Of a DNA stretch of 64,000 nucleotides, positions 49,392 through 58,300 are shown piece by piece (within the stretch, counting starts at the first letter, position 1; every line of letters starts with the position of its first letter). The translations under genes were made by a program, and so were the position numbers. The notes under the pieces were generated by a model. It saw only the letters and a list, made by a program, of their open reading frames with translations. It ran no database searches and was not told the DNA's origin. Source of the DNA: Flavobacterium undicola (GTDB lineage Bacteria > Bacteroidota > Bacteroidia > Flavobacteriales > Flavobacteriaceae); the NCBI RefSeq assembly GCF_009909155.2, contig NZ_JAAAPM020000001.1, positions 62,001 through 126,000 of the forward strand, written 5' to 3'.

Positions 49392-50975
49392 CTAGTTGAA
49401 ATTAAAAATGAGATATAAAACGATAATTGTTACTCCTAATAAACCAAACAACAATTTCACTCGTTGACTGGTTTGAGGAACATCAGTTTCACTAACAAAA
49501 GTGGTTTCCGGGTTTTTATCAAGCAATGAAATGATAATCGCCGCTACTAACAAGACTACAAAAATGTAAAAGGATATTAATAAAAAGTGAGGCCAAATCG
49601 CGTATTCATCAGCCGGAAAAATCCATAAATACAAAACTCCTATGAATAAACTAAAAGCAGAACCCCAAGACAAAGTTCCGTTTACCGCTTTTTTTGTAGT
49701 GCGTTTCCAAAAAATACTCAACAAAAACACGACAGATAATGAAGGTGCTAAAAAGCCCAAAACTGCCTGAAAAATATTGAATAAATTCTGCCCTTTGATG
49801 TTGTCAATAGCTACTGCAATAAGAATAGCAAACACACATCCGGCAGCAATCGTGATACGTCCAATCCTGATTTGATCTTTAATAGTTGCCTCAGGATTGA
49901 TTTTTTTCACATAAATATCATTGGTAAAAACCGTACTCAACGCATTCAATGACGAACCAATAGTTCCCACCAAAACGGCTATCATCACACAAATTACCAA
50001 ACCATTCATTCCACTCGGGAATAAATTGGTAACCATCGTCATATAAGCCAAATCAGAACTCTTACCTAATTCAGGAAATAAAACAGAACACAAAATTCCC
50101 GGTAAAATAAACAATGGCAATGCCATCACTTTTAACCAACCGATAAAATTCACTCCTAATTGTCCTTGTTCTAAATTCTTAGCACCCAATACACTTTGCA
50201 CCATCGATTGGTCGGTACAAAAGAAAGCCACGGCAGCAACCGGATATCCTAATAAAATAGCCGGCCAGGGATAATGAGCATCATCACTAGGTCGTACTAA
50301 ATTCCAAAAATTAGATGGTGTCTTAGCAATCAAAGCTTCAATTCCACCTACTTTTTGTAGTCCTAAATAAGACAAGGTAAGTGAAACCACAATTAACAAA
50401 ATCATCTGAAACACATTCACTTTGGCAATGGCTTTCAAACCTCCGGCAAAAGTAAAAATCCCAGAAAAAATTACTAAAACGGTCACACTCTGCCACATTG
50501 GAATTCCTAAAATCTGGCGTACTAAAACACCTCCACTAAACAATCCCAATGACAACCAGCTCACCAAAATTTTTACCATAGCATACCAGGCCAAAATAGT
50601 CTGGGTACTGTCGCCATAACGTTTTCCCATATATTCGGGCATCGTGCTTACTTTGCTGGCAATATAACGCGGCGCAAAAACCATTGCCAAAAGCAGTAAG
50701 AAAACAAAGGCATACCATTCAAAATTTCCTGCTACAATTCCGGTTGCATAACCGATACTGGCAAAAGCCAATAATGATGAAGGCCCCACATTAGTCCCCC
50801 ACATATTAAAACCGATATTATACCAATTCAGCGAATTTCCAGCCAGAAAAAGCGTTTCGTTTTTCTTACTTTGTTTGACACTTACCACATAACCAATGAC
50901 CAATAAGGTCACTAAATAAACAGCAACTATTATAAAATCTAATGCAGTTAACTTATCGTAGATACTGTTATTCAT
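49392..50975 (-). CDS. Sodium:solute symporter (SSS family)
   Basis: Inner-membrane transporter with about 13-14 hydrophobic helices and the SSS opening DFIIVAVYLVTLLVIGYVVS. LFLAGNSLNWYNIGFNMWGT follows, and GPSSLLAFASIGYATG is a typical sodium/sugar symporter region. Its start codon overlaps the stop of the Gfo/Idh/MocA gene by 4 nt (ATGA), a strong sign of coupled expression. It probably imports a monosaccharide released in the periplasm by the PUL enzymes. Given the neighbouring mutarotase-like fusion, a 6-deoxyhexose or an unusual pectic sugar is possible, but the substrate is not shown. Confidence 0.9.
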   Translation of the reverse strand: MNNSIYDKLTALDFIIVAVYLVTLLVIGYVVSVKQSKKNETLFLAGNSLNWYNIGFNMWGTNVGPSSLLAFASIGYATGIVAGNFEWYAFVFLLLLAMVFAPRYIASKVSTMPEYMGKRYGDSTQTILAWYAMVKILVSWLSLGLFSGGVLVRQILGIPMWQSVTVLVIFSGIFTFAGGLKAIAKVNVFQMILLIVVSLTLSYLGLQKVGGIEALIAKTPSNFWNLVRPSDDAHYPWPAILLGYPVAAVAFFCTDQSMVQSVLGAKNLEQGQLGVNFIGWLKVMALPLFILPGILCSVLFPELGKSSDLAYMTMVTNLFPSGMNGLVICVMIAVLVGTIGSSLNALSTVFTNDIYVKKINPEATIKDQIRIGRITIAAGCVFAILIAVAIDNIKGQNLFNIFQAVLGFLAPSLSVVFLLSIFWKRTTKKAVNGTLSWGSAFSLFIGVLYLWIFPADEYAIWPHFLLISFYIFVVLLVAAIIISLLDKNPETTFVSETDVPQTSQRVKLLFGLLGVTIIVLYLIFNFN

Positions 50976-52036
50976 AGGTTATATTCTTTTAAAATATCAG
51001 CAATTTTTACTGGCATTCCTGTTTGTAATGTTCTGTCCATTGCCTGTAATAAGGCTACGGTTCCAATTCCTTCTTTCATGTCCGGATAAGCTGTAAAACC
51101 TTGCTCGATACTATCCGCAAAATATTCTAAATAGTTTTGGTATTCCCCGCCATGATGACTTTGTCCTTCAAAACGGAAATAATATTTAAGCGTTGCATCA
51201 CCCCAGTGAATGATTCTTTCTTCCCCTTCTTTATCGGTAACGGAATAACGCAATTCATGATAATCCGCCTGACTTGCCCCTTCAGTACCTCTTAAAATAA
51301 CACTCATTCCGCTGTCTCTTTTGGTTGGCTGTGTAGGCGAAGTATACACTCCACTAACTCTGGCAATACGACCATCGGTAGCTTTGAAAATAAAGTGCAT
51401 CGTATCTTCATTCTTCAAACCAGCCTCTTTTCCGTTGCTGCTTATCATTCCGTAACCCATTACTTCTTCAATATTTGGTAAATACCATCTGATGAAATCC
51501 ACAGGATGACTTAATCCGCCATACAACCATTTGAATGATTGCAACAACGACCATTCTTTCTTTAAAAACCAACGGTGATCCGCATGATAATGAGATTCAA
51601 TCGTAATCAAATCACCGATAACTCCTGCTTCGAAATCTTTTCTTTGTCTTTTAGCAGGTTCAAAGAAACGGGAACTCTGTCCCACAAATACTTTCTTACC
51701 TGTTTTCTCGCTTAACTCTAATAACTCTTTAGCATCCGAAAGATCATCAATAAAAGGCTTAGTACAAACTACGTGTTTACCGTGCAACAAAGCTTGCTTT
51801 ACGTGTTCAGCATGCAAATGATCCGGTGTATAAATGGCAATGATATCAATAGATTCGTCTTTTAATAAATCATCATAATTAGTAGTGTAAGCAGGGAAAT
51901 CAAATTCCTTGGCTCTTTGTTTACACAATTCTTCATTTCTGTCACACACTTTTACCAATTCTACTTTGCTGCTTTCTATAGCTGCTGACATGGTACTTCG
52001 TCCTTCTCCAAGACCTAAAATGGCTATTTTTAACAT
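50972..52036 (-). CDS. Gfo/Idh/MocA-family sugar oxidoreductase
   Basis: Cytoplasmic NAD(P)-dependent dehydrogenase. The Rossmann N-terminus reads MLKIAILGLGEGRSTMSAAI. The family motif is VVCTKPFIDD, in which the usual EKP is TKP but the catalytic-type Lys is kept. The alpha/beta C-terminal domain includes YGGLSHPVDFIRWYLPNIEE, with His in the position commonly used for proton transfer. Being translationally coupled to the symporter, it likely oxidises the imported sugar or a derivative. There is no signal peptide, which fits an intracellular step. The length of 354 residues is typical. Confidence 0.9.
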   Translation of the reverse strand: MLKIAILGLGEGRSTMSAAIESSKVELVKVCDRNEELCKQRAKEFDFPAYTTNYDDLLKDESIDIIAIYTPDHLHAEHVKQALLHGKHVVCTKPFIDDLSDAKELLELSEKTGKKVFVGQSSRFFEPAKRQRKDFEAGVIGDLITIESHYHADHRWFLKKEWSLLQSFKWLYGGLSHPVDFIRWYLPNIEEVMGYGMISSNGKEAGLKNEDTMHFIFKATDGRIARVSGVYTSPTQPTKRDSGMSVILRGTEGASQADYHELRYSVTDKEGEERIIHWGDATLKYYFRFEGQSHHGGEYQNYLEYFADSIEQGFTAYPDMKEGIGTVALLQAMDRTLQTGMPVKIADILKEYNL

Positions 52037-52078
52037 TGATTAGATATATTATTTATTTAATTTTGATTGATGATATTT

Positions 52079-52133
52079 GATTAACGATTGCTGATTTTTG
52101 ATTTTTTACATCTGCAATCAACAATCATTAATC
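52079..52133. repeat. Imperfect 24-bp inverted repeat upstream of the oxidoreductase
   Basis: GATTAACGATTGCTGATTTT begins the left arm (52079-52102). The right arm at 52110-52133 is complementary at about 19 of 24 positions. It lies between the GH141-like stop and the oxidoreductase start and resembles the other spacer hairpins in position. Confidence 0.6.
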
Positions 52134-52146
52134 TGCATTCTAAAAT

Positions 52147-54648
52147 CTATATTTTCTTCAAAAAGTTCCAAACCTCTCCCGGTTTTGTTCCTTCGATTCC
52201 TGTTTGGTATTTTTTCATTATGGCATTCCAGTCGTCAACACGCGGATTATTTTCGGTAGTTTTTGGATTTAGTTTATCCAAACTTTCTCCTTTTGGAATA
52301 CTGATAACCAACATCAATTGCCTTCCGTTTTTGAAAACCTGCAATTGTTGGAAATCGGCATTACAGAAACCTTTGGCTATTTCCGGCCATTTTTCGAATT
52401 GGGTAGCATGATAATCCACATACTCTTTTTGCATTTTGGCATCGTCTACTAAATTAGCCGTCAACACAATGTTTTCCCATTCCGATGCTGGTTTAGAATC
52501 TTTACATCTTTCGAAATTCTGAAAATCATAAATTGGATTCTCATAGATTTTGATTTCCAATGCTGGAAAAGCCAAAGCCAATTTTCTTTTGGTTCTTTCC
52601 GGCTGATTCATCAAACCGTAAATCACCAGATGATTTTCCCATTGGTACAATTCTTCACCTACAATTCGGAAACCTTTTATCGTCGATTTGATTTTTTCGA
52701 TATCAAAATCCTTCCCAATTAATTCAATCGCAACCGACTTTGGCATTTCTTGTAATCCCCAGACTTCATCAACAACCACCTCTTTTTTCAGACTGGCATA
52801 AGGAGCACGAATACCCGCATTTTCTTTAATTGAGTTGCTTACAAACTGGTTGTTATCCTGCCAAATATTTCCCGCAGGACCATTGTTGTTTTTCAGGGTT
52901 TTCTGAATCGGAATCCAGTTGTTTTTTATCGTAAATTTTTGTGAACCTTCATCGGTATATAAATACAACCATAAAAATGGATCGTGCGCATACGGACTGA
53001 AATATACTTTGTCAATGTAGTTTTCTTCAATTCGGCTATCTGGCTGAGAAGAAAGCGTGTAAATCCCCGCCACATCATGTAAATGCTTGGCATAATGATG
53101 GATTTTATTTGCCAAAATTTTATTGTTTCGCATCACATTTTCAGTGTGTGTCCAACCCCATCCCATCGAAATTCCGCTATAAGCCACATCCGAAATTTCG
53201 TTGTGCTCAATAGTCAAATTCTTTATAAAACCAGCTGCAATTCCTAAACATCCCCAATCTTCATTGGCAACATTAGTAATCAAATTATCGGCAACAACTT
53301 CATCCGAGCAAACTACTCTTTCATCTTTCGCCGTATAAGGTAAATGCGCCTCGAAAGATTCTTCGGAGAAAACGCCCAGATTGATTCCGTTACCGCCAAT
53401 GTCTTTAAATAAATTTCCTTGTACTTTATTATGATTTGTTCCTTTATGCAAATCCAATCCTGTGGAAGACAAATGCTCAAAACTACAGGATTCGAATATT
53501 GTATTGTTGGCATAATTCACTTCTACAGCCGCTCTTGGTCTTCCTACCCAGCCCTGATTTTCTAAACTTGCCTGATTAGGCGTTCCAGGAACTTTTAATT
53601 TATAAGCATCCAACAAATACATTCCCGCCTGCAATGGCACATGACCCTGTTGCGAAGGGCGAAGCCAATTGCTGTACTGAAACGAAATTCCTTTGAAATT
53701 AAAATATTGTACAGGAGTATCTAAAGTTCCTTTAACATCCACTAAATTTTCTAAAACGGGCGCAGTCACTTTGGCGGAAGCCATATTTTCTCCTGCTCTT
53801 GGAATGTAATATATTTTAGCATTTTTTCTGTCCAAATACCATTCACCAGCTTCATTTAATAACGACATTCCGTTGTTTAAGAAGAATGCAGAATTTCCGT
53901 TATTTTTAGAAATCCAGGGAGCCGGCCAGGGATGTTCACTCTGGATTCTACTTTCTGGTTTTTCGAATGAAAGTCGGGCGCTGTCTTTTTTAACCTCGAT
54001 ATTTTTGATACGCAAATTGGCAATTGCCCACCATTGCACGATGTACATTTCCATTCCGGGTTGGAATTTAACAGACTTATCCTTAAACGGAATCCAACAA
54101 GTTTGCGAATCTTTGTCCCAGGATAAAATACGGTCCATTTTGTTTCCGGCAGTACTTTTAGCTCGCACCGCTTTTACATCATTTACCCAAAGTTGGCGGT
54201 AATTGATTGTTTCTCCTCCAATTTCCGGAGCATCAGCTACCCAAACAATTCCAGGTTTTAAACCATTTATTGGAGCTGTTGTTTTTTTCCAATTTTTAAT
54301 TGCAATTCCACCGCTAAAAATAGGTTTTGCATTCGCATCAGCTTCAATAGTTGTTGGACTATCAGCTGTTCCTGAATCTTCCGGTCTTACAAACAAAGGC
54401 TCATCAAAATAATAAGTCCCGTCTTTTATGATAATATGGATTCCTCCTTTTACAGAAGCATCTTTTAATCGACGCAATTCTCTGGCTTTTCTCAATGCCA
54501 TATGCACCGTTGCCAGCGGACTTGCTTTTGTTCCTTCATTGGCATCATTCCCATTTGTGGCTACCCAAATATCAGCAGCCTGCATTGAAAACGCGGTGAA
54601 AAATACCAGCAAAAAGCTCAATAAAGGATGTCGGTTTTTTAGAAACAT
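52147..54648 (-). CDS. GH141-like beta-helix glycosidase fused to L-rhamnose-mutarotase-like domain
   Basis: A secreted 833-residue protein. The N-terminus ADIWVATNGNDANEGTKASP with DGTYYFDEPLFVRPEDSGT and PIFSGGIAIKNW matches the GH141 opening (family known for alpha-L-fucosidase and xylanase activity). The beta-helix runs to about 635. From about 726 to the end the sequence follows L-rhamnose/L-fucose mutarotases: NLVDDAKMQKEYVDYHATQF, NPRVDDWNAIMKKYQ and GTKPGEVWNFLKK. Tyr743 and His747 keep the spacing of the Tyr18/His22 pair of E. coli RhaM. Residues of about 640-715 may be a second, more diverged module. It is the first gene of the minus-strand cluster. Confidence 0.8.
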   Translation of the reverse strand: MFLKNRHPLLSFLLVFFTAFSMQAADIWVATNGNDANEGTKASPLATVHMALRKARELRRLKDASVKGGIHIIIKDGTYYFDEPLFVRPEDSGTADSPTTIEADANAKPIFSGGIAIKNWKKTTAPINGLKPGIVWVADAPEIGGETINYRQLWVNDVKAVRAKSTAGNKMDRILSWDKDSQTCWIPFKDKSVKFQPGMEMYIVQWWAIANLRIKNIEVKKDSARLSFEKPESRIQSEHPWPAPWISKNNGNSAFFLNNGMSLLNEAGEWYLDRKNAKIYYIPRAGENMASAKVTAPVLENLVDVKGTLDTPVQYFNFKGISFQYSNWLRPSQQGHVPLQAGMYLLDAYKLKVPGTPNQASLENQGWVGRPRAAVEVNYANNTIFESCSFEHLSSTGLDLHKGTNHNKVQGNLFKDIGGNGINLGVFSEESFEAHLPYTAKDERVVCSDEVVADNLITNVANEDWGCLGIAAGFIKNLTIEHNEISDVAYSGISMGWGWTHTENVMRNNKILANKIHHYAKHLHDVAGIYTLSSQPDSRIEENYIDKVYFSPYAHDPFLWLYLYTDEGSQKFTIKNNWIPIQKTLKNNNGPAGNIWQDNNQFVSNSIKENAGIRAPYASLKKEVVVDEVWGLQEMPKSVAIELIGKDFDIEKIKSTIKGFRIVGEELYQWENHLVIYGLMNQPERTKRKLALAFPALEIKIYENPIYDFQNFERCKDSKPASEWENIVLTANLVDDAKMQKEYVDYHATQFEKWPEIAKGFCNADFQQLQVFKNGRQLMLVISIPKGESLDKLNPKTTENNPRVDDWNAIMKKYQTGIEGTKPGEVWNFLKKI

Positions 54649-54928
54649 AAAATATATTTTTAATTATAAATTGAATTCTGATTCTACCAAATTCTTAAAA
54701 CAGTACTTTTTTACAAATAACAAAATGTAAACGTTATCATTTTTAAAGTAAAAAAAAAGTCTGTCGACTCTAATACACTTGAAATAAATTAATTGGGCTG
54801 GGCAAGTTACCTATTTTAATACAAAAAAAATCATATTTTTAAACAACGGTCGATTCTATAAAAACAGATAATATTCTAATAAATAAATTTAATAATTATC
54901 TTTATACCAATTTAATACAAAATAATTT
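54649..54928. promoter_or_regulatory. 280-bp divergent control region
   Basis: AT-rich spacer between the minus-strand PUL start and the plus-strand AraC-type gene. Besides the operator at 54724 it contains two copies of a TTTAATACAAAA-like phrase (around 54811 and 54910), the second close to the AraC start. Promoters for both directions must lie here, but none could be placed with confidence. Confidence 0.5.
54724..54741. promoter_or_regulatory. LacI-like operator upstream of the GH141-mutarotase gene
   Basis: AATGTAAACGTTATCATT lies 76 bp upstream of the GH141-like start, in the divergent spacer with the AraC-type gene. It is imperfectly palindromic around AACGTT with conserved AATG/CATT ends, and it is identical to 32105-32122. 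It shares its left ten bases with the susC operators, so one regulator may serve both clusters. Confidence 0.62.
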
Positions 54929-55879
54929 ATGGATTCCTTTTTATTGCCAAAAACATTAAGAGAGAAAGATGAAAATGGTAATTATGGCGTTTGGTGGCAC
55001 GAAAACAATCCCGGACCGTTAAAAAAACTGCCTTTTATCCGTCAATTTGGTAGTATGAAATTTTCAAAAGTTCGTATTGATGACACCATGCGTCCGCATC
55101 TTAATGACGGAATCGAGATTCATTATGTCAACAGTGGAAAATATGACTGGGTAATTGAAGGCCAAGAAATAGAATTACTACCCGAAAACTTATCGGTTAC
55201 TGCACCTTGGCACGAAAACGGAAGTATTTCGGGAATCATGGATATTGGTCAAATCAATTGGATTATCATTAAACCTTTTGAATTTTCAAAAAATACGGCT
55301 TTAGAATTAGGAAATTGGAGTAAATTATCTAAAAATTTTCAGCAAAATCTGGGAGAAATGATTGGCGATGCCAACAATGCGGTACTCGAAAAGGCAAAGA
55401 ATTTTAAAAAATACTTTGACGAATTACGAAACGAATTAGCCTTTCAAGAAGAAGGTTTCGAGATAAAAGTTCAAAATATTCTGGAGAATCTTTTTATTGA
55501 TTTACACCGACAGCTTTCTAATAAAATCCAAAAAAATCAGGAAAGCGACAGTTTTATTGAAAAACTAACGCAATTGCTTCAAAGTGACTTAACGAAGAAA
55601 TGGCACATTGACGATTTGGCTACGGCCTTTAACATGGGAAAAACCAAATTTACTTATGAAGTAAAAAAACTAACCGGATTTCCACCCAACAGTTTTATTA
55701 TTAGTTTAAAACTGGAAAAAGCCATCCAGTTAATTCAAAACGAAAAAAACAGCAACATGTCTGAAATTGCTTTTGTCTGCGGATTTTCGTCATTACAACA
55801 TTTTACTTCTACTTTTTCACAACGCAACGGAATTAGCCCAAGAAAATTCCAGATTCAACAACAGAAAAAAAGAAAATAA
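54929..55879 (+). CDS. AraC-family transcriptional regulator
   Basis: A 316-residue cytoplasmic regulator. Residues of about 40-130 look like a cupin-type sensory domain (MRPHLNDGIEIHYVNSGKYDWVI with His/Glu typical of the beta-barrel). A helical linker follows. The C-terminal about 100 residues contain the two helix-turn-helix units: WHIDDLATAFNMGKTKFTYEVKKLTG and MSEIAFVCGFSSLQHFTSTFSQRNGISPRKF (given here only as landmarks). It is transcribed away from the PUL and shares its promoter region, so it may regulate the GH141 - transporter end of the locus. It is not a LacI-type protein, so it does not explain the AACGTT operators. Confidence 0.93.
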   Translation: MDSFLLPKTLREKDENGNYGVWWHENNPGPLKKLPFIRQFGSMKFSKVRIDDTMRPHLNDGIEIHYVNSGKYDWVIEGQEIELLPENLSVTAPWHENGSISGIMDIGQINWIIIKPFEFSKNTALELGNWSKLSKNFQQNLGEMIGDANNAVLEKAKNFKKYFDELRNELAFQEEGFEIKVQNILENLFIDLHRQLSNKIQKNQESDSFIEKLTQLLQSDLTKKWHIDDLATAFNMGKTKFTYEVKKLTGFPPNSFIISLKLEKAIQLIQNEKNSNMSEIAFVCGFSSLQHFTSTFSQRNGISPRKFQIQQQKKRK

Positions 55880-55882
55880 ATT

Positions 55883-55978
55883 TTGGAACACAGATAAAAC
55901 AGATCCAAGAAATTCACACTGATTTATAAATAAAAAATCCGTTACTACCCGATGCATCAGTATAATCCGTGGGCAATA
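55883..55978. repeat. Dispersed repeat related to the 8040-8168 element
   Basis: Between the AraC-type gene and the next terminator the text runs gaacacagataaaacagat, ttcacactgatttataa, aaaaatccgttac and aatccgtggg. It is similar in wording to the reverse complement of the element at 8040-8168. It is non-coding. Confidence 0.5.
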
Positions 55979-56000
55979 CATTAACAAAAAATAGTCCAAA

Positions 56001-56030
56001 AAAAGCCTATTCTGTTACGAATAGGCTTTT
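56001..56030. terminator. Bidirectional intrinsic terminator between AraC gene and SPOR gene
   Basis: AAAAGCCTATTC (56001-56012) pairs with GAATAGGCTTTT (56019-56030) over 12 bp with a 6-nt loop, giving T-runs on both strands. It ends the converging AraC-type and SPOR-protein transcripts and marks the border between the PUL and the core region. Confidence 0.9.
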
Positions 56031-56033
56031 AAA

Positions 56034-56987
56034 TTATAGTGATTCAACCAGCAACCAGGCTTCTGGATTTTCTGATTCCCGAACTTCGTTTTTAACTTTT
56101 TGAGCTTCGGCATAAGTAGCAAAACTACCGTAAAGCACAGGGTAAAGACCGTGTTTGTTAACCTCTAATCTTCTGGCTTTATAACCCATTTTAGTTAACT
56201 TTTTCAAAACTTGCTCCGCATTACTCTCGTCTCTAAAGGCACCTGCTACCACATGGTAAGACATTTTAACCTCTTTAGTTTCCTTATTTACTTTTACCGA
56301 AAGTGTTACCGGAGCCATTGGACTTTTAATAAAAAAAGTAGCTTCCTGGATTTTACTTTCTACTTTCTTTTGCACTGCCTGTTCAACTAAAACTGTTTCA
56401 GAAGCGATTTGATTTTGATAAACCGGATAACCAACACTGCCTAATAATCCTAATCCAAGAACAAAAATAGCAGCATATTTCAAATAAGAACGACCATTTC
56501 TTTCTTCAGTAACTAAAGAAATAACTGGGCTTTCCTCGATAACTTCTTTAATTTCTACAGAAGAATCTCTTTTAACAACAGGAGATACAAAAGAACTCAA
56601 ACCAAAAGAACTGGTTAAATAATTTTTTTGCTCTAACGGTGTAAAAACTAAATTATTCGTAGCTGTCAATGCAAAACTACCTACATTTTTAATGGTAAGC
56701 ATTTTGTTTTGTTCCAATGCTTTTTTCCAATTCAAAACTTCATATTGAATAGCACTAATAGCATATTCATAAGATGTTTTTTCAGCTCTGGCAATATGAT
56801 TTGCTAATAAACCATCATTGTTTTTAATGTTGGTATTAAAAGAAATCAATTTTTTAGGAGGAAAAAAAGAATTTGCGCTTTCAACCCATTGAGCCGATTG
56901 AATTTCAGTCAAAAAAGCACCGAAACCAGGAACGGTAACGCATTGATAACGATATAAAAGTTGGCCTATGTAGTGTTCTATATTCAT
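56034..56987 (-). CDS. HU-like (CCDC81-type) / SPOR-domain membrane protein
   Basis: The N-terminal about 125 residues (MNIEHYIGQLLYRYQCVTVPGFGAFLTE; SFFPPKKLISFNTNIKNNDG as landmarks) are of the HU/CCDC81-like type found fused to SPOR domains in Bacteroidota. A single membrane segment follows near 172-195 (YAAIFVLGLGLLGSVGYPVY). The C-terminus holds a SPOR domain (VVAGAFRDESNAEQVLKKL to VLYGSFATYAEAQKV), which binds septal peptidoglycan stripped of stem peptides. It probably links the envelope with cell division. The start is taken at the ATG at 56987. An ATG six codons upstream is possible. Confidence 0.88.
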   Translation of the reverse strand: MNIEHYIGQLLYRYQCVTVPGFGAFLTEIQSAQWVESANSFFPPKKLISFNTNIKNNDGLLANHIARAEKTSYEYAISAIQYEVLNWKKALEQNKMLTIKNVGSFALTATNNLVFTPLEQKNYLTSSFGLSSFVSPVVKRDSSVEIKEVIEESPVISLVTEERNGRSYLKYAAIFVLGLGLLGSVGYPVYQNQIASETVLVEQAVQKKVESKIQEATFFIKSPMAPVTLSVKVNKETKEVKMSYHVVAGAFRDESNAEQVLKKLTKMGYKARRLEVNKHGLYPVLYGSFATYAEAQKVKNEVRESENPEAWLLVESL

Positions 56988-57022
56988 ACAGACAAAGTTA
57001 TACAATGAAAATAGTTATCAAA

Positions 57023-57204
57023 ATTTTATTCACAATTTTTATTAACAATCTGACCGAAAATTTATACATTTCAGTCTCAAATATTTAGCATGACAACATC
57101 CGATTTATTTTACGTATTGGCTTTGCAAAGAGTAGAAGGCGTAGGCGACATCATGGCAAAAAAATTAATTAGCCAATGTGGTTCGGCAGAATCCGTGTTT
57201 AAAA
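57023..57204. repeat. Direct repeat of dprA promoter and 5' end, left copy
   Basis: This matches 59500-59681 with an offset of 2477 bp. The roughly 57 bp upstream of the ATG and the first 22 codons are identical. After that there are six base differences, mostly silent, before similarity stops at codon 38. The two copies bracket an inserted segment. Confidence 0.93.
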
Positions 57205-57242
57205 TCAGCTTGAATCAAAACAAAAGCTACATTTCCATCTAA
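57090..57242 (+). pseudogene. dprA: Truncated dprA 5' fragment
   Basis: It encodes 50 residues starting MTTSDLFYVLALQRVEGVGD. Codons 1-38 match the intact dprA at 59567 with only two amino-acid differences (Gln29 for His, Ser35 for Ala). It then changes to an unrelated ISLNQNKSYISI and stops. It lacks the Rossmann fold needed for DNA and RecA handling, so it is non-functional. It keeps the identical promoter sequence, so a short transcript may still be made. It is the left scar of the inserted segment. Confidence 0.92.
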
Positions 57243-57519
57243 TTAATCTCTTGAATATTATTCTTAAATATTCAAATCTCCCTAGACTATTTTCTATTAG
57301 CACACAATATCCTATAAATGGGATATTGTAAACAGCTATATATAAGACTACTTTTACTTGAAATTAAGATAAAATTAACACTTGTTACTATTAGTCTATT
57401 TAGAAAAAAGTAGTTCTTTTTTATAGTATCCAATCAAATTCATTGTCAGATAAACAATCATAATGGAGTAAGCTGAAAATCCTGAAGAGAGTAGGCAAAA
57501 ACATTTATATATTAATATT
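57243..57519. other. 277-bp AT-rich spacer in inserted segment
   Basis: No supported gene. It contains a hairpin CAATATCC (57305-57312) paired with GGATATTG (57321-57328), which could stop transcription coming from the dprA fragment promoter, and otherwise AT-rich sequence leading to the lipoprotein start. Confidence 0.5.
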
Positions 57520-58233
57520 ATGAAGACAATTCTAAAAACAATTTTGGTACTAACAATAATTTGTACCTTAACATTTTCCTGTTCTAAAGATGATTCGGAC
57601 GAATCCAAATTTACAGAAACTCCAACCGCAATTAAAAAATTCGACCAAAGTAATTTTGGAACTTACAAAGGAGTGTTTGTTGGTTCTACAGGAACAATAG
57701 TAATCAACCTTAACGAAGACAATACCAAATCTGCGGTTTTAACTATTGACGGAAAAGAGTATACTTATACAACTACAGAAACCAGCACTAACGGTCAAGT
57801 TACTAATGGATTAACTTTTAAAAATGGAAATTCTTCTTTTGATTTCAATGTTGGTGCTTCTGGTGAAGAACCAAACATTACAAATATTACAATTGTTGGA
57901 CATCTAAACGCTAGTATTGAAATACAAAAAGAACAGTCAGATAAAATTGTAAAATGTTACGTTGGAGTCTCCTCTGATTCAGACGGAAGTAACCCTGCAG
58001 CTTTTAATTTTTGTATCCTTGGAAATAACCTCGTTGGTATTGCCCACAATGATGATAATGATGCTTTAATGGTATTAGGATTAGTATCAAATAATACATT
58101 TACAGGAACTGTAGGTGATCCAGCTGGATCGGACGCAACTATCAAAGGCACAATAGTTGGTGAAAAATTTGAAGGAACTGCTGTTAACAATGCTGGAGAC
58201 CACTTTATTTTTAGCGGAAAAAGAGCCCTTTAA
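57520..58233 (+). CDS. Orphan secreted lipoprotein of unknown function
   Basis: A 237-residue lipoprotein: hydrophobic MKTILKTILVLTIICTLTFSC with Cys21, then acidic SKDDSDES. The mature part is Gly/Thr/Asn-rich and beta-strand-like, with repeated short phrases (FGTYKGVFVGSTGTIVINL; TFTGTVGDPAGSDATIKGTI; GEKFEGTAVNNAGDHFIFSG). It looks like a beta-barrel or sandwich, but I recognise no family. It lies in the segment inserted at dprA, faces the PAS-LuxR operon, and shares a strong bidirectional terminator with it. Confidence 0.75.
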   Translation: MKTILKTILVLTIICTLTFSCSKDDSDESKFTETPTAIKKFDQSNFGTYKGVFVGSTGTIVINLNEDNTKSAVLTIDGKEYTYTTTETSTNGQVTNGLTFKNGNSSFDFNVGASGEEPNITNITIVGHLNASIEIQKEQSDKIVKCYVGVSSDSDGSNPAAFNFCILGNNLVGIAHNDDNDALMVLGLVSNNTFTGTVGDPAGSDATIKGTIVGEKFEGTAVNNAGDHFIFSGKRAL

Positions 58234-58254
58234 TTGTAGCAATAAATTTATATA

Positions 58255-58288
58255 AAAAGGGTTCAACTATCACAAGTTGAACCCTTTT
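58255..58288. terminator. Strong bidirectional terminator
   Basis: AAAAGGGTTCAACT (58255-58268) and AGTTGAACCCTTTT (58275-58288) form a perfect 14-bp stem with a 6-nt loop and T-runs on both sides. It serves the convergent lipoprotein and PAS-LuxR genes. Confidence 0.95.
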
Positions 58289-58300
58289 ATATTTAAACAA

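Noticed and set aside
57396..57608. 70-codon minus-strand frame at the lipoprotein start
   Set aside because: It covers the promoter and signal-peptide region of the plus-strand lipoprotein, with no independent support.
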